Below, piece after piece: positions 1 to 10,000 of a stretch of DNA of 33,634 bases. The notes under the pieces were generated by a model. It was not told the origin of the DNA. It did not search any database and saw only the letters and a list, made by a program, of their open reading frames with translations. Origin of the DNA: DASXTB01 sp036505615 (GTDB taxonomy: Bacteria > Acidobacteriota > UBA6911 > JACQSX01); the NCBI GenBank assembly GCA_036505615.1, contig DASXTB010000063.1, forward strand, positions 1-33,634. The letters run 5' to 3'. Numbering within the stretch: the stretch's first letter is position 1; each line of letters starts with the position of its first letter. The position numbers were made by a program, and so were the translations under genes.

Positions 1-2703
1 CAGTGCAGACTGCCCAGGGAACCCGTTGTTTACGAAACTGTTGCCTTTGCCGTTGGCTATGTTGATTGCCAGGTTTTGCCGGGCTTTGTTGAATTCATCC
101 AAGAAGCCATTCTCGAAAATATTTACTTCGTTGAGGTTGTATTGGCGCCCCAACTTGACTCCACGATTGCCTACATAACGCACCTCAACGGCCGTGTCGC
201 GGTTCAATTCGCGCTGGATTCCGAAGGTCCACGATTCCACGTAACCCATCCGGATTTTCGGGTAGAAATAGTTCACGCTGTCGGAAAGACTTGGCGTCAC
301 CGGGAATACCCGGGGTTGGGTCGTAAAGGGCGGCGGGGGAAGTCCCGCTTTGAAGTAGCTCTGCACTGGAAGCAGACCATTTGCCACGGAGCGGGTCAGG
401 TTCAGCGATCCGGCGCCTGGATTGGAGCCGACGATGCTGTTAATGAGGTTTGTGCCATCCGAGTTGAACGCAGTCGAGTAGGCTGCGCGAATGACGCTCT
501 TGCCCGACTCTCCAAACATCGCCCTTAGCCAGGAATTCTCGACCTTGGGAGACCAGGCAAATCCAAATGAGGGAGCGAAGTTCTTATAGTTGCGCTCGAA
601 GGCACGGTAATCCGGAGTCACCTGAACAAACTGAGGAACGCGGCCTGTCAGCGTACCGGGCTTAAAAAGATTGCCCAGACCACTCACGCCGTACAGGTCG
701 GAGAAAGGCCCGGTGGTATAGACGCCGTTTTCGTGCACAAATGGCAACTGGATTTCCCAGCGCAATCCGTAGTTAAGCGTCAGGTTGGGCGTCATTTTCC
801 AGATGTCCTGTCCGTAAAACCCCAACCCGCGCGTGTAATCGTGCGAATCGGTCGCCGCATTGACGTCGTATTTATCACTGACCGCGGCTGCAGCGCGCGT
901 CACCTGACTGATCAAACCAGTCGTCAGCGCGTACAAAGAGCGGGCATTATTCAACTGCGCCGCAGTTGCGCCCGGAAAATTTGTGGTATTGAACATCGCC
1001 GCAGCCGGATCTGGGTCTACTACCCCGAAACTGGTCAGCGGGATTTGGCCCCTGGTAAGGAACTCCAGCCACGTTTTGACCTTGGTCGTGCTGACACCAT
1101 AAGACATGCTGTGAGCCGCGCGCGTCCAGTGCACGGCATCCAGGAATTGATACACGGGCGCGTTACGCCGCTGCGGAGAGGTCACGGTGTTGGGGGTCGA
1201 CAGGCCTAAAGGAAAAGCGAGCGCTGTTCCCCCAAAGTAAGGAGACTTGTAGCTATCCGGTCCGACCTCTGGGAAGAAAAGGAGTGTTCCGCCTGTCAAT
1301 CCGAATCTTGCCTCATTGACCAGAGTGGGAGTAAGCGTCCATCGCCACGCGCTGGTGTTGGAAAAGCGATGAGAGGTTTGGCTGCCAAAGATCGGGCTTC
1401 CGGGATATGCCGGATCAGCGCCGTTCAGGAAGTCTACTATGCTGCCAAAATCCTGATAGTTGTAAATGTTCTCGACGTGGTGCTTGGACGTCACTTCCCA
1501 ATCCAGGCGCAACGTTGGGAATCGGCGTGTCTGCCCGCCCTGGTTGGTGAAAGTGAAACTCTGGAGGAGCGGGTCAGCGGCCTCAAGCACGGTCCCCTTG
1601 CTGGTCGAAGCCCGGATGTCGGAAATGATCTTGGAAGTGATTGGATCCAGCGTCGACGTAAATCCGTTCTTTGCTGCCAGCGCCAGTAGATCGACGCCTC
1701 CCGCCGGGCCTCCAGTGTACGAAAAGATGCCCTTCTCGGCGGAGGGAGATAGGATGGTGCGGGTACGCGTCGCCGCTTCCGGAAGCCGGAACTCTTCGTA
1801 GTTTGCGAAGAAAAAGAGTTTGTTTTTCAGGATCGGACCACCAACGCGGAATCCAAGCTGCAGCAAGTTGTTCGTGGCTCGCGGGATTTTGTTCTGGTTG
1901 TTAAAGAAGTAGTTGGCGTTCAATCCGGTAGTGCGCCGGTACCAGTAGACGCTTCCATCAAAGTTATTGCTGCCGCCGCGGGTCACGAACTTGATTTGAA
2001 TCGCGCCTCCGGCTGCGGACTCCGCGCCTGGAGTCGCCGTGGAGATGGTCACTTGTTCAATGGCGTCTATCTTGGGACGAATATAGGTGAAGAATCCGTC
2101 GCTTCCTTTCAGTACGTTGTCCTGGACATTGACGCCGTCTGTGGTGATGTTTATAGCTCCCTTGGGCAGACCTTCCACAGAGCTCTGGCGTGGACGCCCG
2201 TTGGTGACGACTCCGGGTAGAAACAAAATGAGGTCCAGAGCGTCGCGTGAGGTAAAGGGAAGATCGGTGATTTGGCGTCCGGTGATGGTTGTGGCGATGT
2301 TGGTCGAGGTGGTTTGGATGATTTCCGACCCGCCTATGACGGTCACTTGTTCGGAGATTTCTCCCACCGTCAAAATAATATTGACGTTGGCCGGTATGCC
2401 CACCTCCAGCTTCACATTTTCAACAGCCACTGTTTTGAAACCCGGAACTGAAGCCGCGACTTTGTAGATTCCTACTGGAAGCGCGGGCACACTAAACGCG
2501 CCCTCGTCGTTGGTGAGAGCTTTGTAAGTGGCGCCGGTCTGCGTGTTGGTGACGGTAATTTCCGCTCCCGGGACGATCGAACCGGAGTTGTCTCGAACCG
2601 TGCCTTCGATTCTCGATGTGCTGGAGATTTGCGCGAACGTGACTGCAAAGACGGCCAAAAAAATAATGGCCCCGATTTGGAACCGCAGTGAAAGTTTCGT
2701 CAT
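1..2703 (-). CDS. TonB-dependent receptor, Oar-like, with N-terminal carboxypeptidase-regulatory domain (3' end cut by window edge)
   Basis: The minus frame is open from ATG at 2703 to the left edge (901 codons), so the barrel end is missing. AGGAGG lies about 10 nt upstream of the ATG. The product starts with a signal peptide (charged start, hydrophobic FLAVFAVTFA), then a CarboxypepD_reg-like β-sandwich at about residues 28-115 (SRIEGTVRDNSGSIVPGAEI), then a plug region with DLPFTSRDALDLILFLPGV, DGVNVQDN and FVTRGGSNNFDGSVYWY. Long barrel sequence with repeated aromatic-Gly strands follows, including WEIQLPF and ELNRDTAVEVRYVGNRG. The family sits in the outer membrane and imports large or scarce substrates, or acts in surface adhesion (Oar of Myxococcus). 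The substrate is not readable. No TonB box was recognised. It lies upstream of a second receptor on the same strand with a 476-bp gap, so it is probably transcribed separately. Confidence 0.9.
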   Translation of the reverse strand, partial: MTKLSLRFQIGAIIFLAVFAVTFAQISSTSRIEGTVRDNSGSIVPGAEITVTNTQTGATYKALTNDEGAFSVPALPVGIYKVAASVPGFKTVAVENVKLEVGIPANVNIILTVGEISEQVTVIGGSEIIQTTSTNIATTITGRQITDLPFTSRDALDLILFLPGVVTNGRPRQSSVEGLPKGAINITTDGVNVQDNVLKGSDGFFTYIRPKIDAIEQVTISTATPGAESAAGGAIQIKFVTRGGSNNFDGSVYWYRRTTGLNANYFFNNQNKIPRATNNLLQLGFRVGGPILKNKLFFFANYEEFRLPEAATRTRTILSPSAEKGIFSYTGGPAGGVDLLALAAKNGFTSTLDPITSKIISDIRASTSKGTVLEAADPLLQSFTFTNQGGQTRRFPTLRLDWEVTSKHHVENIYNYQDFGSIVDFLNGADPAYPGSPIFGSQTSHRFSNTSAWRWTLTPTLVNEARFGLTGGTLLFFPEVGPDSYKSPYFGGTALAFPLGLSTPNTVTSPQRRNAPVYQFLDAVHWTRAAHSMSYGVSTTKVKTWLEFLTRGQIPLTSFGVVDPDPAAAMFNTTNFPGATAAQLNNARSLYALTTGLISQVTRAAAAVSDKYDVNAATDSHDYTRGLGFYGQDIWKMTPNLTLNYGLRWEIQLPFVHENGVYTTGPFSDLYGVSGLGNLFKPGTLTGRVPQFVQVTPDYRAFERNYKNFAPSFGFAWSPKVENSWLRAMFGESGKSVIRAAYSTAFNSDGTNLINSIVGSNPGAGSLNLTRSVANGLLPVQSYFKAGLPPPPFTTQPRVFPVTPSLSDSVNYFYPKIRMGYVESWTFGIQRELNRDTAVEVRYVGNRGVKLGRQYNLNEVNIFENGFLDEFNKARQNLAINIANGKGNSFVNNGFPGQSAL

Positions 2704-3179
2704 AAACCCATCCCCCTCCTAAAGAAGATAGTGTGTTTTCACTTTTGGTTGACTTAAAGTATCTTGCTGTAGATTTGCCTCCTTGCTCTATTCTTGACTA
2801 CTATGGGCGACTATTTATGCAAATCTTGTTCCATATCGCAAGCAGAATCGAATCGCTTTGGTAAACAATGGCTTGCGGGTGGGGGATGAGGAGGGAATTC
2901 CCGCCTGCCTTCAAGTTTTTGGATCCCCATGTGGAGCGCTCCAAAAACTTGGAAAAGTCCCGGTTTCTGAGGAATAACAAAGGGAAGCGGAAGCGCGCAC
3001 CACCCGACGTGCGAATATTTTAGCACTGGGCCGGTGCGAGGCGCGCCTAGAGTTTGGACGACTGTAGAGACGCGTCTCTATAACAGGCGAACGTCAAACA
3101 GTTTCCCGTTCGGGCTACTTCAAAATGTCCAAACTCCAGGGCGCACCTGGGGGCGCGCCGAGAATCCGGATTGCTCAGG
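2704..3179. other. Intergenic region between two receptor genes
   Basis: No gene is supported. The part next to 2703 is the 5' leader of the first receptor (read on the minus strand) and is AT-richer than the surroundings. The part next to 3180 lies just beyond the stop of the second receptor. It holds a 16-bp perfect palindrome at 3065-3080 and an AAAATGTCCAAACTCC stretch at 3122-3137 shared with the B-type elements near 11.2, 27.2 and 31.0 kb. It therefore looks like a decayed palindromic element. Confidence 0.5.
3065..3080. repeat. Perfect palindrome TAGAGACGCGTCTCTA, preceded by G (GTAG)
   Basis: Sixteen bases identical to their reverse complement, preceded by G so that the left edge reads GTAG. 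The same GTAGAGACGCG start occurs twice in tandem at 6861-6896, and GTAGAGACGGCC begins the hairpins of the B elements. A GTAG next to a hairpin is the known signature of REP sequences mobilised by RAYT transposases; assignment to that class here is inference. Confidence 0.55.
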
Positions 3180-6100
3180 TCAGAAACTATACTTCAGGCC
3201 GAGCGTGATGGCTCGATTTCCCCAATTCTGGGTATTCTTGCCATAATCAGGGCTGTTCATGTTATTGACGGGGCGTTGGTAATCGTCCTGATTGAACGCG
3301 TTAAAGAAATCCGCGCGGAAAATCAACTTGTGATCCTCAATGATGTTGAAATGCTTTTGCACGCTGAAATTCGTATTCACGGTTTTGGGCGCGCGAAGTG
3401 TGTTTCTCCCTAAATTGCCGTTTCCCAGACTGTTTGCCAGGGGCAGACCAGTGGTTGGGTTCACCGGGACGGTAAAGACTCCGTTCGTCCTGTCAGAAGT
3501 AAAAGTTCTATAGTTGTGCGTGACTGGGTCGAGCGTCAGTTGCCCGTTCGGGTTGAAGTTTGGACGATCGCCCGCGGCGCCATTTCCGTTTGTGTCAACG
3601 CCGGTAAGAATGGTGAACGGCTGGCCCGACTGTCGCGAGGTCACGCCGGAGACTTCCCACCCGCTGAATACTTGCTTGACCACAGGCAACTGCGCCCAGT
3701 TCGACTTGAACCAGGGCACCTCGTAGATGTAATTGGTGACGAACCTGTGGGTCCGGTCAAAGACCGAGGTGCTCTTTTCGGCGCCGTAATTGAAAAAGTC
3801 CTGCGGAATCTGGGGCGAGCTGTTGGTGATTGCGCCGACGCCCAAGGATTCATCGTTGTTGCTCAACAAGTGGCTATAGGTGTAGGCAACACCAAACTGC
3901 AGACCGTGCGAGAATCTCTTCTTCAGGTCCAGGAACCCGGCATTGTAGGTTGATTGGGCTACGGTGGCGATCAAAACGCGAGACCCGATCTTTGGGTTGA
4001 CGCGCCGGGCCTGTGTGCTCGGGATCGAGGTAACACTGCCAGTGCTTCGAACCGTCGCTGCCTGTTCGGGAGTCAGGATAGCCGGGTTCCCCTGAAGTTG
4101 GTTGATGCCGTTAAGGGCATGGCTTCCGGTGTAGCCAACCTCAAGGATGTAGCTGCGCGAGATTTCGCGCTGAATGGACAAGCTGTAGAGATGTGTATAA
4201 GGGGTCCGAGCGTCCGACGGCGTGTTCACGTACACTGCCAACGGGTCGAATTTCGGCGCGCCGGTGACAGGCGTGAGGCTAGGGAATAAATCAAAAACTT
4301 GATCCTGACGTCCTACCACCACGCGCGGATAATTCGACGCGTTTACCGTCAGGATGTTGTAAAACAGAATGTCGTAAGATATCCCATAGCCTCCGCGAAC
4401 GACTGTTTTTCCCTTGCCCCAAAAACCGCCCTGCGGGGCGTAGGCGAAACCGACTCGTGGCGCCCAGTTGTTTTTGTCTCTTTTTACCGGGCCCGGCACG
4501 CCGGCAGCCAGGCTCTCCGCGTCAGTGGCGCCAAAAAATCCGAATGGCACCCCTGAGGTTTCATAGCGCGCGCCGAGGTTCAAGGTGAGATTCGAGGTTA
4601 CATGGAAATCATCTTGCGCAAAGTAAAACTGCTGCGTCTGGCGCGCATCGAAAGTCGCAGTCTGGAGTGCCTGCACGAAACTGAACGCAAAATTGTTAAC
4701 GAAGTCTTGAAGGTTGAGAAAAGTGAACGTTCCCTTCGAATCGAAGGCCGCCAGATTAAATAACTGAATCCGCCGGATATCAACTCCAACTTTGACCGCG
4801 TGCCGGCCGAACTGACGGCTAAGAACATCTGAGTATTGGAAGCTGTTCTGAACACGCCCTTGTGGAAAATTCGACAGGCCACCGATATCAAAGAATCCGC
4901 CAACGGCCGTTGCTGGCGTCTTTGGATCGTGCTCTGGAAATTGAAGGTTGCGCCGGACATAGGAGAACCGAAATTCGTTAACGGTCCTGGAACTGAAAAC
5001 GTGGGTTTCACTTAACGCAAGGTTCTGATCGCGGATGAGCTGATCGCCGGCAAAAATCGGGCCAAACTCGGTATTGCTCACAAAATTCAAATTAATCGGC
5101 TGGTTGAATATGTAGCGCGCGGTTAAGTTGTCGTTTTCGCTCAGTGAATGGTCCAGGCGAAGGAGCGTATTTCGGCTGTTGCTTGGTGAGCTGATGCCGA
5201 CGTTCGTCAGGCCGGTTTGGATTGGCACGCCGTTGATCATCGTATTCTGGAGATTGCGAAACACCGGGTTTGTCTTATAGACATCGTTCAGAAACGATAT
5301 GCCGCCAAGTGAGGCCTGCCGGCTCCCTTGCGACTGCCCTTGCCTTAAGGGCACCGTATTGAGAGCGGCAAATCCCGTGGGTGTCGGAATCCGCACATTG
5401 GGACCCGGGCTGGCACCTTGGCGAGTTCGATCCCACTGCACTAAGCCGAATACAAAAGTCTTGTCTTTCAGTATCGGGCCGCCCAGGTCAAAGCCAAACT
5501 GGTTACGGTTGAAACGGGCTGGTCGAGTAAGACCGTTTTGCTTTTCAATATTGTCCAGTGCGTTCAATCGGCTGCCGCCATAATACTCCCAAGCCTCTCC
5601 ACGAAGCTTGTTGGTTCCAGACTTGGTGATCACGTTGATCTGGGCGCCGGAGTTGCGACCGAATTCGGCATTGTAAGGGTTGGTCTGCACCTGAAACTCC
5701 CCTACCGCTTCCGGGAAAACAGGGGTGGTCGAAAGCGTGACGCTGATGTCATTGTTATCCGAGCCGTCGATTGTGAAATTATTGTTCCGAGCGCGCTGGC
5801 CGTTGGCTGAAATTCCAGTAGAACCAGGCGCGGTGAACACATTCGGGGATAGCAAGGCAAGATTGTTGATGTTTCGACCGGCCGAGAGAGGCAATTCGGT
5901 AGCCTGGCGTCCAGTGAACACGGTGCCGATGGTTGGGTTCGTCTTATTGAGCGATATTCCCTCTGCTTGAGCCGTTACGTTGATTGTCGCAACCACTTCG
6001 GCGACCTTCAGATCGACGTTGAAAGTCGTTTCCTGGGCTGTCTTCACCTCCACGTCGTTGTTTTCCACTTTTCCGAAACCCGACATTTCCACAGTCACCG

Positions 6101-6356
6101 AGTAATGACCTGGCTCCAGGGCTACGGCCCGATAGAAACCTTCATCATTTGTGACAACGGTTCTGGTCAGGTTCGTGTCACGATTTGTGATCTTTACTTC
6201 CGCGCCCGGAATTACGGCGCCTGACGCGTCTCGGACCGTGCCGGAAATTGCGCCGCGGGTCAATTGGGCCCGTAGTGGCATTGACAACGACATCACGGCA
6301 AGAATAACCGCCAGCGAGACTCTGAATTTGAAACTGAAAGATTCTCTCTTAGTCAT
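3180..6356 (-). CDS. TonB-dependent receptor, Oar-like, complete
   Basis: A 1058-residue outer-membrane receptor. The ATG at 6356 is preceded by GGAG about 6 nt upstream and followed by a signal peptide (SLAVILAVMSLSMPLRA, ending with an A-x-A-type site near residue 30). Residues about 33-115 form a CarboxypepD_reg-like domain (RGAISGTVRDASGAVIPGAE). The plug follows: ELPLSAGRNINNLALLSPNV, NNFTIDGSDNN and QINVITKSGTNKLRGEAWEY. The rest is a predicted 22-strand-type barrel. The last residues (LGLKYSF) end in Phe, the usual β-barrel assembly signal. Family role is energised uptake or surface binding; the substrate is unknown and no SusD-like lipoprotein lies nearby. It is similar in plan to, but clearly diverged from, the receptors at 1-2703 and 7002-10802. 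It is divergent from the latter across a 645-bp spacer. Confidence 0.93.
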   Translation of the reverse strand: MTKRESFSFKFRVSLAVILAVMSLSMPLRAQLTRGAISGTVRDASGAVIPGAEVKITNRDTNLTRTVVTNDEGFYRAVALEPGHYSVTVEMSGFGKVENNDVEVKTAQETTFNVDLKVAEVVATINVTAQAEGISLNKTNPTIGTVFTGRQATELPLSAGRNINNLALLSPNVFTAPGSTGISANGQRARNNNFTIDGSDNNDISVTLSTTPVFPEAVGEFQVQTNPYNAEFGRNSGAQINVITKSGTNKLRGEAWEYYGGSRLNALDNIEKQNGLTRPARFNRNQFGFDLGGPILKDKTFVFGLVQWDRTRQGASPGPNVRIPTPTGFAALNTVPLRQGQSQGSRQASLGGISFLNDVYKTNPVFRNLQNTMINGVPIQTGLTNVGISSPSNSRNTLLRLDHSLSENDNLTARYIFNQPINLNFVSNTEFGPIFAGDQLIRDQNLALSETHVFSSRTVNEFRFSYVRRNLQFPEHDPKTPATAVGGFFDIGGLSNFPQGRVQNSFQYSDVLSRQFGRHAVKVGVDIRRIQLFNLAAFDSKGTFTFLNLQDFVNNFAFSFVQALQTATFDARQTQQFYFAQDDFHVTSNLTLNLGARYETSGVPFGFFGATDAESLAAGVPGPVKRDKNNWAPRVGFAYAPQGGFWGKGKTVVRGGYGISYDILFYNILTVNASNYPRVVVGRQDQVFDLFPSLTPVTGAPKFDPLAVYVNTPSDARTPYTHLYSLSIQREISRSYILEVGYTGSHALNGINQLQGNPAILTPEQAATVRSTGSVTSIPSTQARRVNPKIGSRVLIATVAQSTYNAGFLDLKKRFSHGLQFGVAYTYSHLLSNNDESLGVGAITNSSPQIPQDFFNYGAEKSTSVFDRTHRFVTNYIYEVPWFKSNWAQLPVVKQVFSGWEVSGVTSRQSGQPFTILTGVDTNGNGAAGDRPNFNPNGQLTLDPVTHNYRTFTSDRTNGVFTVPVNPTTGLPLANSLGNGNLGRNTLRAPKTVNTNFSVQKHFNIIEDHKLIFRADFFNAFNQDDYQRPVNNMNSPDYGKNTQNWGNRAITLGLKYSF

Positions 6357-7001
6357 AGCTTCTCCATCTAGAGGTGAGATTCATCGAAAAAAAAGTTATG
6401 TCCGCTACTTCATACGTTGTGATTAGTACCAGCCAATCAAAGAGGCAGCGCGCTGAGGACCGACATGCTGTGGGGTTGTACGTCCAGATTGCCACACTCC
6501 AAGTGGAAAAATCCTTTCACCTAATGCTACTGCTTGTCAGTCGCTTCTCCAATGCAAATCGCAGTCCATAGATTCCTAAAGTGAGCAAACTGCCCTGCCC
6601 ACAAGAAGTTATCTTCCGGGAAAGAGTTAATTCCCGAGCCTAGCATCCAAAATCTTGAATTGGCGATGTGAAGCGATCCAGTAATTTGGAAGAATCAGCA
6701 GATCCAAAACTTTGACAGCCGAAGATTGAAATGCCGCATTGAATTTTTTCCGGAAGAAGACGTAAACTCCCTTACAGTATTTTTCGCGGCTCGGAATGAT
6801 TGTTGAGGAGTAGCCCGGAATATTGACAATGTTTACCGCAGAGGCAGAGAACTATGGTTGTTGGTGTAGAGACGCGCGTTGGTGTAGAGACGCGCGGATA
6901 GCGCGTCTCCACGGTTTGGTTGCGGCCCAGGCTGGTCTGCGCGTCTTCGGTGAATGTTTGTGAATGATCCGGGACAATCAGACTCTTAAAAGGGAGACCT
7001 T
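6357..7001. other. Divergent intergenic region between two receptor genes
   Basis: It carries the 5' regions of receptor genes on both strands, so promoters for both must lie here, but no convincing -35/-10 pair was found. The only clear structure is the tandem GTAG-type repeat at 6861-6912. GGGAG lies 7-8 nt before the ATG at 7002. No coding sequence is supported. Confidence 0.5.
6861..6912 (+). repeat. Tandem 18-bp GTAGAGACGCGCG repeat plus inverted arm
   Basis: TTGGTGTAGAGACGCGCG occurs twice head to tail (6861-6878, 6879-6896). It is followed by GCGCGTCTCCAC at 6901-6912, which pairs with either copy to give a stem of about 11 bp. Two alternative hairpins sharing one 3' arm are therefore possible. 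The GTAG start matches the RAYT-type REP signature and the palindrome at 3065. It lies about 90 bp upstream of the third receptor and could sit in its 5' leader. Confidence 0.55.
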
Positions 7002-10000
7002 ATGGCAAATTGTGTGCGTTACCACTCACTGGGAAGACTATCTTTGTTTCTGCTTGTGCTGCTGGCCGCAGTTTCTTTTAGCTCGGCGCAAACGGCAACG
7101 TCGAGAATCAACGGAACGGTGACCGATGCTTCGGGCGCGGTAGTTCCCGGCGTTACTGTCACGGCAAAGAACGAAGCTACCGGCATCACCTACACGCAGG
7201 TAACAACCGACGCCGGCCTTTTTGCCTTTCCTGATTTGCCGGCCGGAAGCTACTCCATCACCGCAGAGCTGCCCGGTTTCAAGACGATCAAGAAGATCAA
7301 CAATGTTCTCGAGGTAAATACGCCGCTCACCGTGAACCTGGTTTTGGAAGTGGGAGAGATGTCCCAGGTAGTCAACGTCGAAGGTGGCTATGAAAAGCTG
7401 CAGACGACAAACGCGGTGATCGGCAACGTAGTGGAGCAGAAGGCAATCCAGGATCTTCCCTTAAATGGACGCAATCCGCTCACGCTCATCACGCTTGAGC
7501 CGGGAGTGGTTCAGCGCTCGGCCGGCGGCGCGGGTTCGGGAGTTCATGTCAACGGTTCGCGCGATCGCGCTTTTAACGTCACCATCGACGGGATCGAGGC
7601 CAATGAAAATACCGTGCCCAACCCGGTGAGCAACCTGTACCGGCTGAATCCGGACAACGTACGCGAGTACAAAGTCACCACTAACAATGCCACTCCGGAA
7701 GAAGGGCGCAACAGCGGCGCCTCTGTGTCGGTAGCGACGCGCGGCGGCACTAACGAATACCACGGGACGGTTTACGAATTCGCCCGCAATACGGCGTTCA
7801 ACTCCAACGAGTTTTTCGCCAACGCGCAGGGCACTCCCAAGCCGGAGATCAGGCTGCACCAATATGGATTTGAGGTTGGCGGGCCAATTAAGAAGAATAG
7901 GACGTTCTTTTTTGGGAGCTGGCAGGGCCAAAACGTGAAATTCAACCAGCCGATTGATCAGACCTTTGGAGTTCCGATCATTTACACGCCGCAGGCTCTC
8001 TCGGGCGTTTACCGTTATTTCGTCGCCGATCCCAAGACCCCTTTTGTGCTGAACGGCCAGACCATCACTCGAAATACTCCACTGCTGGTAGACAGGAATA
8101 CCGGCGCTCTGGTGGCGGGAGTTCGAGCCTGCGCCAGTGCGGCGGACACAAACTGCGTGGCGAGCTACAACATGTTCGCCAGCGATCCGGCCAAGATCGG
8201 AATCGATCCGGTAATTGCTAAACTTTTTAACTCCTACCCGAAGCCGAATTCGTATGCGTTCGGAGACGGGCTCAACACGGCTACATACCTGTGGAATCCC
8301 CCGACACGCAATGCCGGCCCTCATTACATGGCGCGAATCGATCACACTTTCAATGAGAAACACAGCATGTTTGTGCGCTGGCTACAGGCCGACCAGGACA
8401 CCCTGGACGGTGATCCCTTAAATGGCAGGCCACAGGTGTTCCCGGGTTTCCCGCCTTTGGGCGAGGTGTTTCGAAGAACCAAGAATCTATCGATCAGTTA
8501 TCGAAGCGTGTTTTCTTCGCGCGTCGTCAATGAGTTCACGACCGGATTCGCGCGCTTCGTTTTTCTGTTCACTCAGGGAGAGGCGAACCCTGCATTTCCC
8601 AATATTCCGCCGTTTACATTCAACAATGCAGATCGCCCTTTTATCAACACGCCCAGGACATTCCGGGCAGCGACCACTCCCCAGTTTTTGGACAACCTAA
8701 GCATTGTCCAAGGCGCGCACGTGTTTCGTATGGGAGCCAACATCCGGCTGTACGAGCATAACGACGTTCGCGGTCAGCCAGGAGGGATCAACGTCACGCC
8801 GTCGCTTTCATTCAGCTCAAGCATACGACCACCGGTTGGATTCAATACGCCTGCCGTGGCTACAAGCTCTGCTGCCGGAATCAACAGCACCGACAACACT
8901 CGCCTGCTGGGGAGCATCAATGATCTGATGGGGATTCCCGCCAGGTTGTCTCAGGTCTTCCTGGGAGACGTAAACGGTGACTTTTTCCTCCCCTTCACGA
9001 CCGGCAAAAGCGTGACCATGTGGTCGGAAGGACACCGGCTGAAGCAGTACAATTTTTACTTTCAGGATGAGTGGAGGCTGCGGCAGGGGCTCACACTCAA
9101 TTACGGCGTGCGTTGGGAAATCAATACCGCACCGTCGGAAGCCGCCGGTCGAGTTTTTGTGTCCGACAAACCCATTGACGGATCGCAAGGCCTGGTGACT
9201 TTCAAGAAAGCGGACCGGTGGTATGACCGAACTAACAGCGCGTTCGGGCCGCGTTTGGGCGTAGCATGGAGTCCGGGCAACAGCACAAAGACCGTGATCC
9301 GCGCCGGATATGGGCTGGCGTTTGATCCCTTGTCCTCTTTTCAGGTGACCGCGGTAGCTGGGCGAGTTCCCGGACTGGTAACCTCGTGTTCAGCGACTGT
9401 GGCTGGAGCGACTACTCCCGGTTGCCAGCCTGTTCCGGATATTCGGATTGCACAAGGGTTCCCTCAGGAACTTCCACCACCCGCCACGAAGCCGTCGTCC
9501 TTTTTGACACCTCCGGCGCAGCTTCTGTCAAACGCACCGTCATTCGCTTCGTTCGATCCCGACTTGAAGCTTCCCACGGTTCACCAGTGGAATTTGAGCG
9601 TTCAACGCGAGCTTCCGTTTGGGTTTGTGGCCCAAGTCGCCTACGTAGGAAGGCGCGGGTTGCGTCTGCTGCGGGCATACGACATCAACCAGATCAACGC
9701 GGATGGGATTCTCCCGTCGTTCGCAATCATGCAGCAGAATGTGGGCAAAGGGTGCAGACCCGATGGCACGGGCTGTCCGTCCGGAGTAAGTGGGGCAGCA
9801 GTTCCCATTGTGACTTCGGGAGTTCTAACGGCCGCCTTTGTCAATTCCAGTACGACAATCAGCGACCTCACGTTGAATGCCGCCGGAAATTTTGCCGGCC
9901 GCATCGAGCAGACAACCTTAGTTGCCAAGCTTCGTCCCAATCAGCAATTCGGCGTCATCACTTACCTTGACTCGGGAGGCGACTCCTACTATCACAGCGG

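Noticed and set aside
7461..8363. 300-codon minus-strand frame inside the third receptor
   Set aside because: Shadow of the receptor gene; no recognisable domain and no ribosome site.
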